64,000 bases of DNA, from assembly GCF_002223055.1 (NCBI RefSeq), contig NZ_NKFL01000007.1:1135701-1199700 (forward strand), in the 5' to 3' direction. A model generated the notes under the pieces. It saw nothing but the letters and a program-made list of their open reading frames with translations. It was not told the origin of the DNA and did not search any database. Below, piece after piece: positions 16,703-25,962 of the stretch. The position numbers were made by a program, and so were the translations under genes. Origin of the DNA: Burkholderia sp. HI2500. GTDB taxonomy: Bacteria; Pseudomonadota; Gammaproteobacteria; Burkholderiales; Burkholderiaceae. Positions within the stretch are counted from its first letter, which is position 1; each line of letters opens with the position of its first letter.

Positions 16703-18019
16703 TCAGTTGCCGGCGAGACTGCTTTTCAGCAGGAATTCCAGCAAGTCGTCCGAGGTCGGTTCGCCCCATGTATCCAGTGCGAGCCACCGGAAGAAGCTGG
16801 TCTGCGCGAGCTTGCTCGCCTTCTTCTTCGGGGACAGCGTCAGGTCCTTCGAGCCTGCCACCGTCTCGTTGTAACGCTCGATCAGCTTGGTCTGGTCGTC
16901 GATCTCCAGTTCGCGGAAGTACGCGCCGGCTTCCTCGACTTTCGCCGCCAGATATTTGTCGCGAATCTGTTCCTGCTTGCTCTGCGCGGATTCCTTCGCC
17001 GGGGCTGCCGCTTCCGTTCCCTGCCCGTCGGACAGCGTGTAGCCGTGCGTCAACGCCTTGCGGAAATACGCGGCCACGTTGTCGACCGGAGCCGCATTCT
17101 TCTTCGTAGTCCGATTGAGCGTATAGGCAATCGCCGCCTTGATGCGCTGCACGCCATATTGCGTGATCAGCCGGCGCGCTTCCGAGCGCGGGATGCCGAA
17201 CTTGGCGACCTCCTCGACCAGCGCTTCGTTCTTGACGTCGCCATCCTCCACCGTATCGGTGCTCTGCTTGCGCGTCACCTTGAACTGAACCGCCTCCACG
17301 CTCCGGCCGGACTTGTGTTCGATCAACTCGAGCGTGTGATCCGAAACTTCGTTCACCTCCTGAATGCACGGCACCAGGACCTTGCTCTTGAACAGCTTGT
17401 ATTCCTTGTACGACTGCGACGCCTTGTCCTGGCCGAGAATGAGGTCACGAAATTTCGGCAGCGGGATCTTCGCGGTGATGCCGATCCCCTCGTAGCGCAC
17501 CGTGTTTTCCCACAACGCGAGCGAGTGCGACCGCCGGAACTCGCGGGCGATCCGCATATCGATCAGTGCGTAGATCTCGGGGTTGAGCAACTCGCTGCGA
17601 ATCTGGTCGGAGAAGCTGTACTTCAGCACCGATTGCTCGAGCTCCGCGCCGGCGAGCAGGCCCGACGCTTTCCAGACGGTCGACCGATCCGCGGCCAGAT
17701 AGTCCCAGTTGACGACAGTACTGATCAGCGAGTTGACCGTGTCCTTCACGTACTTCGTATTGTTGCTGTTCAACCCGCTCTCGTGCGAAAGCGACGCAAG
17801 CGAAATCGAAAAGCTCGTCCGGCCTGGCTCGAACGCCTCCTGTCGAAGCGCGTTCTTGATCAGCGAGCTGAACATCTTGCGCTGCTGCAAGCCGATCTTT
17901 CCGGACTTCGGCGCGATATGAATCGCCTGGACCGCCTTGCGCAGCAAGTCGGGAGGCTCGGGTGTCTGAAACAGTGAAACCTGTTTGTCTGAGCCTTTGC
18001 TTGCGGGCTTGCGCGGCAT
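16703..18019 (-). CDS. Rep_3-family (plasmid-type) replication initiator
   Basis: A 438-residue protein. Residues about 25-260 match the Rep_3 initiator layout of two winged-helix domains (KAVQAIHIAPKSGKIGLQQRKMFSSLI, then ELLNPEIYALIDMRIAREFRRSHSLALWENTVRY and KFRDLILG). The C-terminal third is charged and probably an extra domain. Such proteins bind iterons, melt the origin and bring in the helicase; they are used by iteron plasmids and by the secondary chromosomes of Burkholderia. At least 14 iteron-like repeats lie just upstream of its start, and it converges on parB. This is longer than the typical 300-residue plasmid Rep_3 protein. Confidence 0.88.
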   Translation of the reverse strand: MPRKPASKGSDKQVSLFQTPEPPDLLRKAVQAIHIAPKSGKIGLQQRKMFSSLIKNALRQEAFEPGRTSFSISLASLSHESGLNSNNTKYVKDTVNSLISTVVNWDYLAADRSTVWKASGLLAGAELEQSVLKYSFSDQIRSELLNPEIYALIDMRIAREFRRSHSLALWENTVRYEGIGITAKIPLPKFRDLILGQDKASQSYKEYKLFKSKVLVPCIQEVNEVSDHTLELIEHKSGRSVEAVQFKVTRKQSTDTVEDGDVKNEALVEEVAKFGIPRSEARRLITQYGVQRIKAAIAYTLNRTTKKNAAPVDNVAAYFRKALTHGYTLSDGQGTEAAAPAKESAQSKQEQIRDKYLAAKVEEAGAYFRELEIDDQTKLIERYNETVAGSKDLTLSPKKKASKLAQTSFFRWLALDTWGEPTSDDLLEFLLKSSLAGN

Positions 18020-18170
18020 CGTAATGTCCGGATAAGGTGACCTTGTTGAGAGCGGACTTTATACCTTTTCGCGCCGCGGAGCAACGTCCTTGTTCCGGCT
18101 TTACTTGCACTATCTCCGCTAACCTGCAGATATAAAAGGAAAATTCACAATCAGAAGAGCTATGCGTGAC

Positions 18171-18984
18171 CCCATATCCAGCTACCTTTCGACAAAAATG
18201 CTTCCCACAAGCCGCTACCTTTCATGCCCGGACGTGGAAACCCGGCATGAGATTTGCCCTTGGCAAGGTAACCATCCATGGGAAGCAAATGAGGAGAATC
18301 GGGATCATTGGGGAAATTCGTGGTGCCCTGCAGCACAGACCGACTTTCTTCCCATAACTTGCTACCTTCACCAATTCCCACAGGAGGGTACCTTTCGACA
18401 GGCTCCGGCCGCGTTGGCAGCGCTGATTTCAGCGCTGAAGGCAACCATCGCCCCATAAACGGCAACCCATTGATTTCCCCATAAAAGGTTACCTGTCGAT
18501 CCCATCGATCCTGTCCATGGGAGCCAGCCGCGGGAAATCCTGGAGAAAGGCAATCGAGCAGTCCCAAATGTGACCCATAACTGGCTACCTTTGAGGTGCC
18601 CCATAACCGGCTACCCGAGAAAAATCACTGTGCGAGGCGGCGGTCCACGGATCCCGAAAGGCGACCCATAAAAGGCTACCTACCAGCATCCCCATAGACG
18701 GCTACCCAATGCGTTTCCGGGCCGATTTCCCATAACCGGGTACGCTTGCCCCATATCCACAACCCCGATTCCCCACAACGGGGTACCCGAATCCCCAAAT
18801 CCACAGACCTTTACTCCCAATCCCTTACACCTGTGCTCCCATAAATGGGTACCGAACACCCCTCAAACCCTTGTCAGGTAAGGCTGAGAGCCGTCTAAAA
18901 GTAGTTAAAGAAGTAAACGTGGTTTACAAAAGATGTAAACACACGTGCGCCTCTGCAGAAAGACGAACCCCATAAACCGCTACC
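18171..18984. repeat. oriV: Iteron array of the replication origin
   Basis: At least 14 copies of a 16-base repeat with the core CCCATAAnnGGnTACC. Copies in direct orientation start at 18171, 18204, 18351, 18377, 18452, 18478, 18574, 18600, 18665, 18691, 18729, 18772, 18838 and 18969; some vary from the core (CCCACA instead of CCCATA at 18204, 18377 and 18772; CAACC at 18452). One copy, 18267-18282, is in the opposite orientation. The array lies upstream of the initiator gene, which is the usual place for iterons. Confidence 0.88.
18880..18960. promoter_or_regulatory. AT-rich segment, possible unwinding element
   Basis: An AT-rich run between the last two iterons. It contains GTAAAC-GTG-GTTTAC (18913-18927) and a third GTAAAC a few bases later (18935-18940). 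AT-rich DNA beside iterons is the expected place of a DNA-unwinding element. The role is inferred. Confidence 0.45.
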
Positions 18985-20623
18985 AATGGGAGCCGTCTAT
19001 GGTGTTGCCGGCATCTCAAACCATCGATTCACACCTGGAAACAGTGACTTGGCGCCCTGTTCTACACAGGCTCCAGGCCCGACAAGGCTTCCGAAGGAGG
19101 TGAGTACCCACTCACATGAGCCTGAAAAGTAGAAACCTATGGGAGAAAAACGGGAAGAAAGCCCCGCTTCCAGGCACAGGTTCCCATTTATGGGATCAAA
19201 AAAGCAGCTCAGTGACCTAGACGGCGCCCGTTGTCGACGCGCAAAGCAGACCAACGATCCGGAAACATGAATCTCTCTGGCTTCGTTCACAGCAGTTTCA
19301 AATCATCCCGGACGGCAGCCGAAGGGTTTTTTTGCACTCATGCTTCGCTGTCCATGGACAAGTTTTTCCGTTCGCCCGCGCACGTCTCTCGTCAAATTTA
19401 GCCTGTGGACTGTGTACAGAGGAAATAGATGCCGTTCGCTTGGCTGTCTCTGTGGTCGTCCAACTTTCTACCTTTGGAACCACCAACCGAATTTCGATGC
19501 TGTGCGCCACGGTCGCAAGGAGAGGCCTTGGAACGGCTTCCCGCAGACGAATTGGTTGGCCCGCACTGTCGACACGCATCGTCGGCTTCTGGGTCGATCT
19601 AGGGCACGTCGCGAACCAACGTGAAGATACGCGCGACCACGAAGCTCACCGCAATCGAATTCGAGCGATGATCCCGAACATGCTCACCTTCCGATAGCTT
19701 CGCATCCTGTAAAAGCTCACCAACCAGGCAAGGCCACAGGAATCGGCATGCTGTGCAGGCACCGACACCCGTCTGGATGCCGGGCAACCCAAGCTGCGGA
19801 ATGAAAAGCCTGTGACTCGCGCACGTTGTGCGATGCGTTCCTGAGCAGAATCGGACGGGTCACGTGCGTTGCCGCGACATCGCGACCAACGTGCCACGGT
19901 CACCAGACGAGCGCCGCGACACCGGTGCGGCACCGTCGGTGCAGCCGTGAAGTGAATCCCGCCGATGTCTTCACCGCACGCGATGTATTCACACCATTCG
20001 TCATACGGACCACAGAACCACGCGGTGACGCGTGGTACCGGCTCAGGTAACGCTCGGCATCACAGTGCGGCGATGGGTTGCCGGATCGAATGCTGCGCGC
20101 CGTGGCGATGCAATCGTGCATGCCTTGATCGCTGCAAAACCGAATCGTGGTCGTTTATGGGAGGAACCGCCGCTTGAGCCGCGTCGACCGGCAACGCGGC
20201 ACACAGTTCGACTGCTGATGCTGTGATCGCGACTGGCTTGATAACAGTCACATCAGACGTGAGCATGCCGGCGACACCACCTATGAAACAGTCCTGGGTA
20301 TTTCACCTCGCACTGTGCCGCGCGTACATCGCCCATCCTCGTCGCTGAATCGCGGGGACATCGACCGCTTCCTGTCGCCGCCGCAGCGCGATCGGCACAC
20401 GCATCGATACGTGCGACACAGTTCGTCCTGTCCGTGACAGTCGACCGGCGTCCACGTTTTCTCCCATACGTGTATCCCCAATTCCGTTCTCACGTTGGCG
20501 CCACATTTTTCGCGGCGCGGTTATGATGCACAGGTCCCGAACGCGGCATGACAACCGATCGGGGCAGGGGCGGTATCTCGATGGTCTTTCAATCCGTGAT
20601 AAACCAGATAAGAGAGTTCAGCG

Positions 20624-20932
20624 ATGCAAATCCAGATCAGAAAACTCACGCTGGCTGCTACCGCAGCCGCGTTCCTGTTCGGCTCGGCAGTTCCTGCGTT
20701 TGCGCAGACCGACGCCAGCGCACCCGCGGCACAGGACGCGAAGGCAGCGAAGAGCCAGGCACGCAAGGCGGCCCGGGCCCAACGCAAGGCAGAGCACAAG
20801 GCAGCGCGCGCGAAGAACAACGCCGAGCTGAAGAAACTCGAAGACGCCGGTTACAAGCCCGCGGCCAATGATCCGAACTATCCGCAGAACCTGCAGAACG
20901 CGGAGAAGAAAGCCGCCGGCGCTAGTCAGTAA
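20624..20932 (+). CDS. DUF4148-type small secreted protein
   Basis: A 102-residue protein with a signal peptide ending at about residue 28 (SAVPAFAQ) and a Lys/Ala-rich middle. The C-terminal segment NAELKKLEDAGYKPAANDPNYP parallels the segment [22 protein letters not shown] of the protein at 40957-41268, so both belong to the DUF4148 family, common in Burkholderia. Function unknown; a periplasmic location is likely. Confidence 0.75.
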   Translation: MQIQIRKLTLAATAAAFLFGSAVPAFAQTDASAPAAQDAKAAKSQARKAARAQRKAEHKAARAKNNAELKKLEDAGYKPAANDPNYPQNLQNAEKKAAGASQ

Positions 20933-21111
20933 GCGCCGGCCGGCGGCAAGCCACGGTTCGATCCGCGGCTTGCCACGTGCGTCGCGGCTCCGCGGCGCAC
21001 AACGAAAACAGCATTCCCGGCACCGACGAAGGCAAACTCGATCCAGGCGCTTGCGTTATTTGTTTCGCATTCCTGTATGTCTTGGCGCATGCGCTCCGCA
21101 CACCGACACAG

Positions 21112-22017
21112 TCAGTTCCGCACGCCTGGCGCGGCCGTATTTCCCGCCACCTTCAACCATTCCTTGAATGCCCGCACCGCGTCGTCGTTCGCGCGTGCCG
21201 AGGCCACGTACGTGAAGTAGCGCCACGGCGGCAGTGCCGGTTCGCTGAACGGCTGTACCAGCCGACCTTCTGCGATGTCGTCCGCGACGAGCGCGATCGG
21301 TCCCATCGCGACGCCGAGGCCGTCGAGCGCGCCTTGCAGCGTCAGGTAGAAGTGCTCGAGCGTCAGCGAGTGGCGCGGCACGAGATTCGGCTGTCCGGCT
21401 GCCGCGAGCCATTCAGGCCACATGCCGGGATAGGTGGCGGCGTGCAGCAGCGTGAAGCCGGCCAGATCGGCAGGCGCATGCAACGGCCGGCCCTCCAGCA
21501 GCTTCGGCGCACACACCGGCAGCCGTACTTCGGACAGGAATTCCTCGGCAATGTAACCGTCGATGGCCTGCGGGCCGCCGCGAACGATCAGGTCGACCTT
21601 GTCGCGCAGTTTGTCGATCGGCTCGTTCGACGTCGACAGCCGCACCTCGATGGCCGGATGGGCGACCTGGAACGACGACAGCTTCGGCACCAGCCAGCGC
21701 AACGAAAACGTCGCGGGTGCGCTTACGCGCAACACGCGCTGCTGCACATGGCCGAAATGCTGCGCGGTGGCGAGCGCGATTCGGTCGAACGACGCGCCGA
21801 CCTCGGCGAGATACGCGCGGCCCGAGTCGGTCAACTCGACCCGCCGGTTATGGCGTTCGAACAGCGGCCGCCCGAGCCAGGCTTCCAGCTGTTGCACGTG
21901 CCGGCTGATCGCGCCGTGGGTCACGCACAGTTCGTCCGCGGCCAGCGTGAAGCTGCCGAGGCGCGCGGCGGCTTCGAACGCACGCAGCGAATTCAGCGGA
22001 GGGAGTCGTCGGGCCAT
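21112..22017 (-). CDS. LysR-family regulator (GcvA-like)
   Basis: A 301-residue protein. The N-terminal PPLNSLRAFEAAARLGSFTL, then ADELCVTHGAISRHVQQLEA helix-turn-helix and FERHNRRVELTDSG are typical of the GcvA group. The C-terminal effector domain starts near residue 90. It is divergent from purA across a 139-bp gap containing an inverted repeat (22027-22047) that resembles a LysR binding site. The start at 22017 was chosen because the domain begins three residues later. Confidence 0.92.
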   Translation of the reverse strand: MARRLPPLNSLRAFEAAARLGSFTLAADELCVTHGAISRHVQQLEAWLGRPLFERHNRRVELTDSGRAYLAEVGASFDRIALATAQHFGHVQQRVLRVSAPATFSLRWLVPKLSSFQVAHPAIEVRLSTSNEPIDKLRDKVDLIVRGGPQAIDGYIAEEFLSEVRLPVCAPKLLEGRPLHAPADLAGFTLLHAATYPGMWPEWLAAAGQPNLVPRHSLTLEHFYLTLQGALDGLGVAMGPIALVADDIAEGRLVQPFSEPALPPWRYFTYVASARANDDAVRAFKEWLKVAGNTAAPGVRN

Positions 22018-22026
22018 TGCATCGTT

Positions 22027-22047
22027 CGTGTGAGTTTTACTCACACG
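22027..22047. promoter_or_regulatory. Inverted repeat between LysR gene and purA
   Basis: CGTGTGAG and CTCACACG separated by five bases (TTTTA). It lies ten bases before the LysR start codon, in the divergent promoter region. It suits LysR binding; that is inferred. Confidence 0.6.
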
Positions 22048-22156
22048 ATGGTTCAGGTTTAATCGTTTGATCGGGTACTCAAGCTCAGCCAATATGGCAC
22101 ACAAACGTCCGGCTCGGCCGAACGATTGTCTGAATTTCTCACATGGAGTGCGGAGC

Positions 22157-23455
22157 ATGCCGAACGTGGTGGTCGTGGGCGCCCAATGGGGCGACGAAGG
22201 TAAGGGGCGCGTCGTGGACTGGCTGGCGGCACAGGCCGATCTCGTTGCACGCTACAACGGCGGCCACAACGCGGGTCATACGCTGGTCGTGGGCGGCAAG
22301 ACGTACAAGCTCGCGCTGCTGCCGAGCGGTGTCGTGCGCGGCAAGCGCGGCGTGATCGGCAACGGCGTGGCGCTCGATCCGGAAGCGCTGCTCGCGGAAA
22401 TCGGGCGGATGGCCGAGCTCGGGCTGTCGGTGACGCCGGATAACCTGTCGATCGCCGAGAACGCAACGCTGGTGCTGCCAATCCACCGCGCGATCGACCA
22501 GGCTCAGGAGCGTCTGCGCCGCGAGCCGATCGGCACCACGCTGCGCGGGATCGGGCCGGCCTACGAGGACAAGGTCGGGCGTCGCGGGCTGCGGGTCGGC
22601 GATCTTGCGGAACCGGGCCAGCTCGCCGCCAAACTGGATGTGCTCGTCGACCATCACAACGCGTGGTTCCGCGGCCTGGGGCTCGACGAATATTCCCGTG
22701 AAGCGATGCTGGCGACGCTGGTCGACCTTGCGCCGCGGATCCTGCCGTTCGTGCGCCCCGTCTGGGCCGATCTCAACGACGCGACCGACCGCGGCGAGCG
22801 CATCCTGTTCGAAGGGTCTCAAGCCGTGATGCTGGATATCGACTGGGGCACGTATCCGTTCGTGACGTCGTCCGGCACCGTTGCCTCGGCGGCGGCGGCC
22901 GGTACAGGGCTCGGTGCGTCGAAGCTCGGCCACGTGCTGGGCGTCACGAAGGCGTATGCGACGCGGGTCGGCGGCGGCCCGTTCCTCACCGAGCTGTCCG
23001 ACGCGACCGGCGAAACGCTGCGTGCGCGCGGGCAGGAGTTCGGCGTGAATACCGGCCGGCCGCGCCGCTGCGGATGGCTCGACGCCGCGCAGTTGCGTCA
23101 GGCCGTCAGGATCTCGGGCATCGATTCGCTGGCGCTCACCAAGCTCGACGTGCTCGACGGTTTCGAGTCGATCGAGCTGTGCGTCGGCTACGAACTCGAT
23201 GGCGTGCGGGTCGATCATCTGCCGGCGAGCCTCGATGCGCAGTCGCGAGCGAAACCCGTGTACGAGCGGTTCGACGGCTGGCGCGGCACCGTGAAGGGGG
23301 TACGTGAACGTGCGGCGCTGCCGCGCGCCGCGCAGGATTTCATTGCGCGCGTCGAAGCGGTCGCCGGCGCACCGGTATCGATGATCACGACCGGCGCGGA
23401 GCGCGACGACACGATCGTGTTGCGTAATCCGTTCGATGCGGCCGCCGGGGCTTAG
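22157..23455 (+). CDS. purA: Adenylosuccinate synthetase
   Basis: A 432-residue enzyme of purine synthesis that joins IMP and aspartate with GTP to give adenylosuccinate. The start [20 protein letters not shown] carries the GTP/IMP glycine loop (GDEGKG), then NGGHNAGHT and [23 protein letters not shown], all conserved; length is normal. The start at 22157 follows a GGAG site. On a secondary replicon it is probably a second copy beside a housekeeping purA elsewhere; that is inference. The divergent LysR gene may control it. Confidence 0.93.
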   Translation: MPNVVVVGAQWGDEGKGRVVDWLAAQADLVARYNGGHNAGHTLVVGGKTYKLALLPSGVVRGKRGVIGNGVALDPEALLAEIGRMAELGLSVTPDNLSIAENATLVLPIHRAIDQAQERLRREPIGTTLRGIGPAYEDKVGRRGLRVGDLAEPGQLAAKLDVLVDHHNAWFRGLGLDEYSREAMLATLVDLAPRILPFVRPVWADLNDATDRGERILFEGSQAVMLDIDWGTYPFVTSSGTVASAAAAGTGLGASKLGHVLGVTKAYATRVGGGPFLTELSDATGETLRARGQEFGVNTGRPRRCGWLDAAQLRQAVRISGIDSLALTKLDVLDGFESIELCVGYELDGVRVDHLPASLDAQSRAKPVYERFDGWRGTVKGVRERAALPRAAQDFIARVEAVAGAPVSMITTGAERDDTIVLRNPFDAAAGA

Positions 23456-23754
23456 TACGTCATCCATGCCGTGAATCGCGCGGCGGCATTGGGGTCGCCG
23501 GGTAGTTTTTGCCGATCCGATGCCGGTCGTGTGCCGGTGCGACGGGGCGCGTATGCGCGCGGCCCATACCCCGTGCGCACGGCGGCCCGGCGACACGATT
23601 CGGCGTCCGGATCACGCCGCATACGGCAAACTGGACACGTCTGCACTGCTGCTGTACTGTTCCGCACAATTCGCGCCAGACCGGCCTGCGCCGGCGCTGC
23701 CGGCACCATGGCCGCGCGGTGGCGCGACGTGATCTCAATCCCGGGGACAGGTCG

Positions 23755-24696
23755 ATGGACACGTTACAGATGATGCGCATTTTCGTCCGGGTGGCGGAAG
23801 AGGGCAGCTTCACGAGCGCAGCCCAGCGCCTGGATATCACGACGGCTTACGCATCGCGGTCGGTCGCGCAGCTCGAAACGCACCTGCGCACGCGCCTGCT
23901 CAACCGCAGCACGCGCCGCATCGCGCTGACCGACGCCGGGCAGCGCTATCTCGACCGTTGCCAGCGCATCCTCGGTTATATCGACGAAGCGGAAGCCGAG
24001 GCGGCCGACGCACAGGCAAAGCCGTCGGGACGGCTGCACGTTCACGCGACGACGAGTTTTGGCCAGTCCTACGTGGTGCCCGCAGTCGTGCGCTACCGTG
24101 AGCGCTATCCGTCGGTTGCGGTCGAACTGACGCTGTCGCAGCATGTGCCAGACATCATCGACGAAGGCTACGACGTATCGCTGCAGTTGAGCACGACCGA
24201 GTTGCCCGATTCCGGGCTCGTGTCGCAGCGGCTCGGCGAAGTGGGCAGCGTGCTGTGCGCGTCACCCGCATACCTGAAGGCGCGCGGTACGCCGCACACG
24301 GTGAGCGACCTCGACGGGCATGCGTGCCTGCAGATCGTCACGCCGCTCTTTCCGCGCGACCGTTGGCATCTCGATGGCCCCAACGGACGCGAAACGTTCG
24401 AACTGCCATTGCCGGATTTCCAGGTGAACATCGCCGATGCGCTCGGCGCCGCGCTGCGTGCCGGACTCGGCATCGGTTCGCTGCCGATGTCGGCCGCCCT
24501 GCCCGGGCTCGCGAGCGGCGCGCTGGTGCGCGTGCTGCCCGACTACCGGTTGCAGAAGCTGACGGTCTATACGCTGTACGCGTCGCGTCAGTATCTCGAC
24601 GCGAAGATCCGCACGTTCGTCGATTTCCTGCGCGAATGCGTGCCAGAGTTGCTGGCTGCCGACGAGGCTGCGCTGGCCGCTTCCTGCAAGTCCTGA
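23755..24696 (+). CDS. LysR-family regulator
   Basis: A 313-residue LysR protein. The N-terminal MDTLQMMRIFVRVAEEGSFT and following AQRLDITTAYASRSVAQLET form the helix-turn-helix, and LLNRSTRRIALTDAG is the linker. The C-terminal domain (GRLHVHATTSFGQSYVVPAVV onward) is of the CrgA/AaeR-like group. A long open upstream stretch would add 82 residues without LysR features and is not used. It precedes the substrate-binding protein on the same strand by 267 bp. Confidence 0.92.
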   Translation: MDTLQMMRIFVRVAEEGSFTSAAQRLDITTAYASRSVAQLETHLRTRLLNRSTRRIALTDAGQRYLDRCQRILGYIDEAEAEAADAQAKPSGRLHVHATTSFGQSYVVPAVVRYRERYPSVAVELTLSQHVPDIIDEGYDVSLQLSTTELPDSGLVSQRLGEVGSVLCASPAYLKARGTPHTVSDLDGHACLQIVTPLFPRDRWHLDGPNGRETFELPLPDFQVNIADALGAALRAGLGIGSLPMSAALPGLASGALVRVLPDYRLQKLTVYTLYASRQYLDAKIRTFVDFLRECVPELLAADEAALAASCKS

Positions 24697-24963
24697 AGTC
24701 GAACCTTCCGCATGTGAGTACGACGTTGCTCGTCGATCGCGCCAATAATACGCAGTCCTGTATTTGACGCGGATATCGGCCGCATCCCCACGACCGACCC
24801 GGGCAATGACGCCCGGGTGACCGGCGTGCCCTTATGAAAGCGCTTGCTTTCGATATCGAACATCGTTGGTTCGGTGCGTGGTGCCAACCCCCTAGAATCG
24901 GTTCGACCGGCTTCATCGCATGCGTGCGCGAAGCTGCATCCTCTTCATCGAACCCGATACGAC

Positions 24964-25935
24964 ATGGCAGACCAACACTCGACAACCCGCCGCCGGCTCC
25001 TGCATGCCGGCCTGGCGATCGCGGCGGGCGCCGCCGCGCATCCGGGCTTCGCGCTGGCGAGCACCGCCGGCGCGCGTACGTTGCGCATCGGCTATCAGAA
25101 AGGGCCGCTCAGCCTGTTGAAGGCACGCGGTACGCTGCAGAGCAAGCTTGCGACACTCGGCGTGACCGTCACGTGGACCGAGTTTCCGTCGGGGCCGCCG
25201 CAGCTCGAGGCACTGAACGCGGGATCGATCGACTTCGGCGATGTCGGTGAGGCACCGCCGATCTTCGCGCTCGCGGCCGGCGCGCCGCTCGTCTATTACG
25301 CGCAAACGCCGGCCGGCCCCGCGGCCGAGGCATTGATAGTTGCGAAGGATTCGCCGGTGAAGACCTTCGCGGACCTGCGCGGCAAGCGCATCGCGCTGGT
25401 GAAGGGATCGAACACGCACTTCCTGCTGGTCCGGCTGCTGCAGTCCGCGAAGCTCAATTACACCGACATTTCGCCAGTCTGGTTGTCGCCGTCCGACGCA
25501 CGGGCCGCGTTCGAGAACCGCTCGGTCGATGCATGGATCATCTGGGATCCGTTTCTCGCGGTGGTCCAGCAGGCGTTCGGCGCGCGCATCGTCGCGGACG
25601 GCACCGGGCTCGTCGAGAATCGCAGCTATTACTTTGCGTCGCGCACCTATGCGCAGCGTAATGCCGACGTGCTGGACGCGGCCGTGTCGGAATTGACGAC
25701 GGTCCAGCGATGGCTCGATGCGAACCGCGCGCAGGGTGCAGCCGAGTTCTCGAAGCTGTGGGGGATTCCGGAGCCGGCGGTGGCGCTCGCATTTCGCCGC
25801 GCACGCTTCGGTGTCGAGCCCGTCACGCGTGACACGCTCGCGTATCAGCAGCGCATCGCCGATGTGTTCTACCAGACTGGCGTCCTGCCGAAGCGCGTCG
25901 ACGTCAGTCTGGCCGCGCCACCTGCACTTGCGTGA
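24964..25935 (+). CDS. Sulfonate/nitrate-type ABC substrate-binding protein
   Basis: A 323-residue periplasmic binding protein. A signal peptide with a twin-arginine-like start (STTRRRLLHAG) precedes TLRIGYQKGPLSLLKARGTL, the LNAGSIDFGDVGEAPPIFAL box and the FADLRGKRIALVKGSNTHF segment, all typical of SsuA/TauA-type proteins. It should bind an aliphatic sulfonate or related anion. No permease or ATPase gene lies next to it, so it is an orphan here. It converges on the M20 hydrolase. Confidence 0.88.
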   Translation: MADQHSTTRRRLLHAGLAIAAGAAAHPGFALASTAGARTLRIGYQKGPLSLLKARGTLQSKLATLGVTVTWTEFPSGPPQLEALNAGSIDFGDVGEAPPIFALAAGAPLVYYAQTPAGPAAEALIVAKDSPVKTFADLRGKRIALVKGSNTHFLLVRLLQSAKLNYTDISPVWLSPSDARAAFENRSVDAWIIWDPFLAVVQQAFGARIVADGTGLVENRSYYFASRTYAQRNADVLDAAVSELTTVQRWLDANRAQGAAEFSKLWGIPEPAVALAFRRARFGVEPVTRDTLAYQQRIADVFYQTGVLPKRVDVSLAAPPALA

Positions 25936-25962
25936 CCGCACAGCCGGCCCGGAACGTCGGGC

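Larger units (their letters stand above)
18020..20623. other. Origin region and flanking non-coding DNA
   Basis: About 2.6 kb without a convincing gene. The part from 18171 to 18984 is a dense iteron array; 18880-18960 is AT-rich; the rest, to 20623, holds only short unrecognised frames and small inverted repeats (for example 19100-19115 and 19192-19205). I see no consensus DnaA box (TTATCCACA); the near-match at 18752 is weak. Confidence 0.6.

Noticed and set aside
18750..18800. Possible DnaA boxes (CATATCCACA and AAATCCACA)
   Set aside because: Each differs from TTATCCACA at one or more key bases; not strong enough to call.
18997..19290. Minus-strand frame of 97 codons next to the iterons
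   Set aside because: No domain, overlaps small inverted repeats, and there is no strong start signal.
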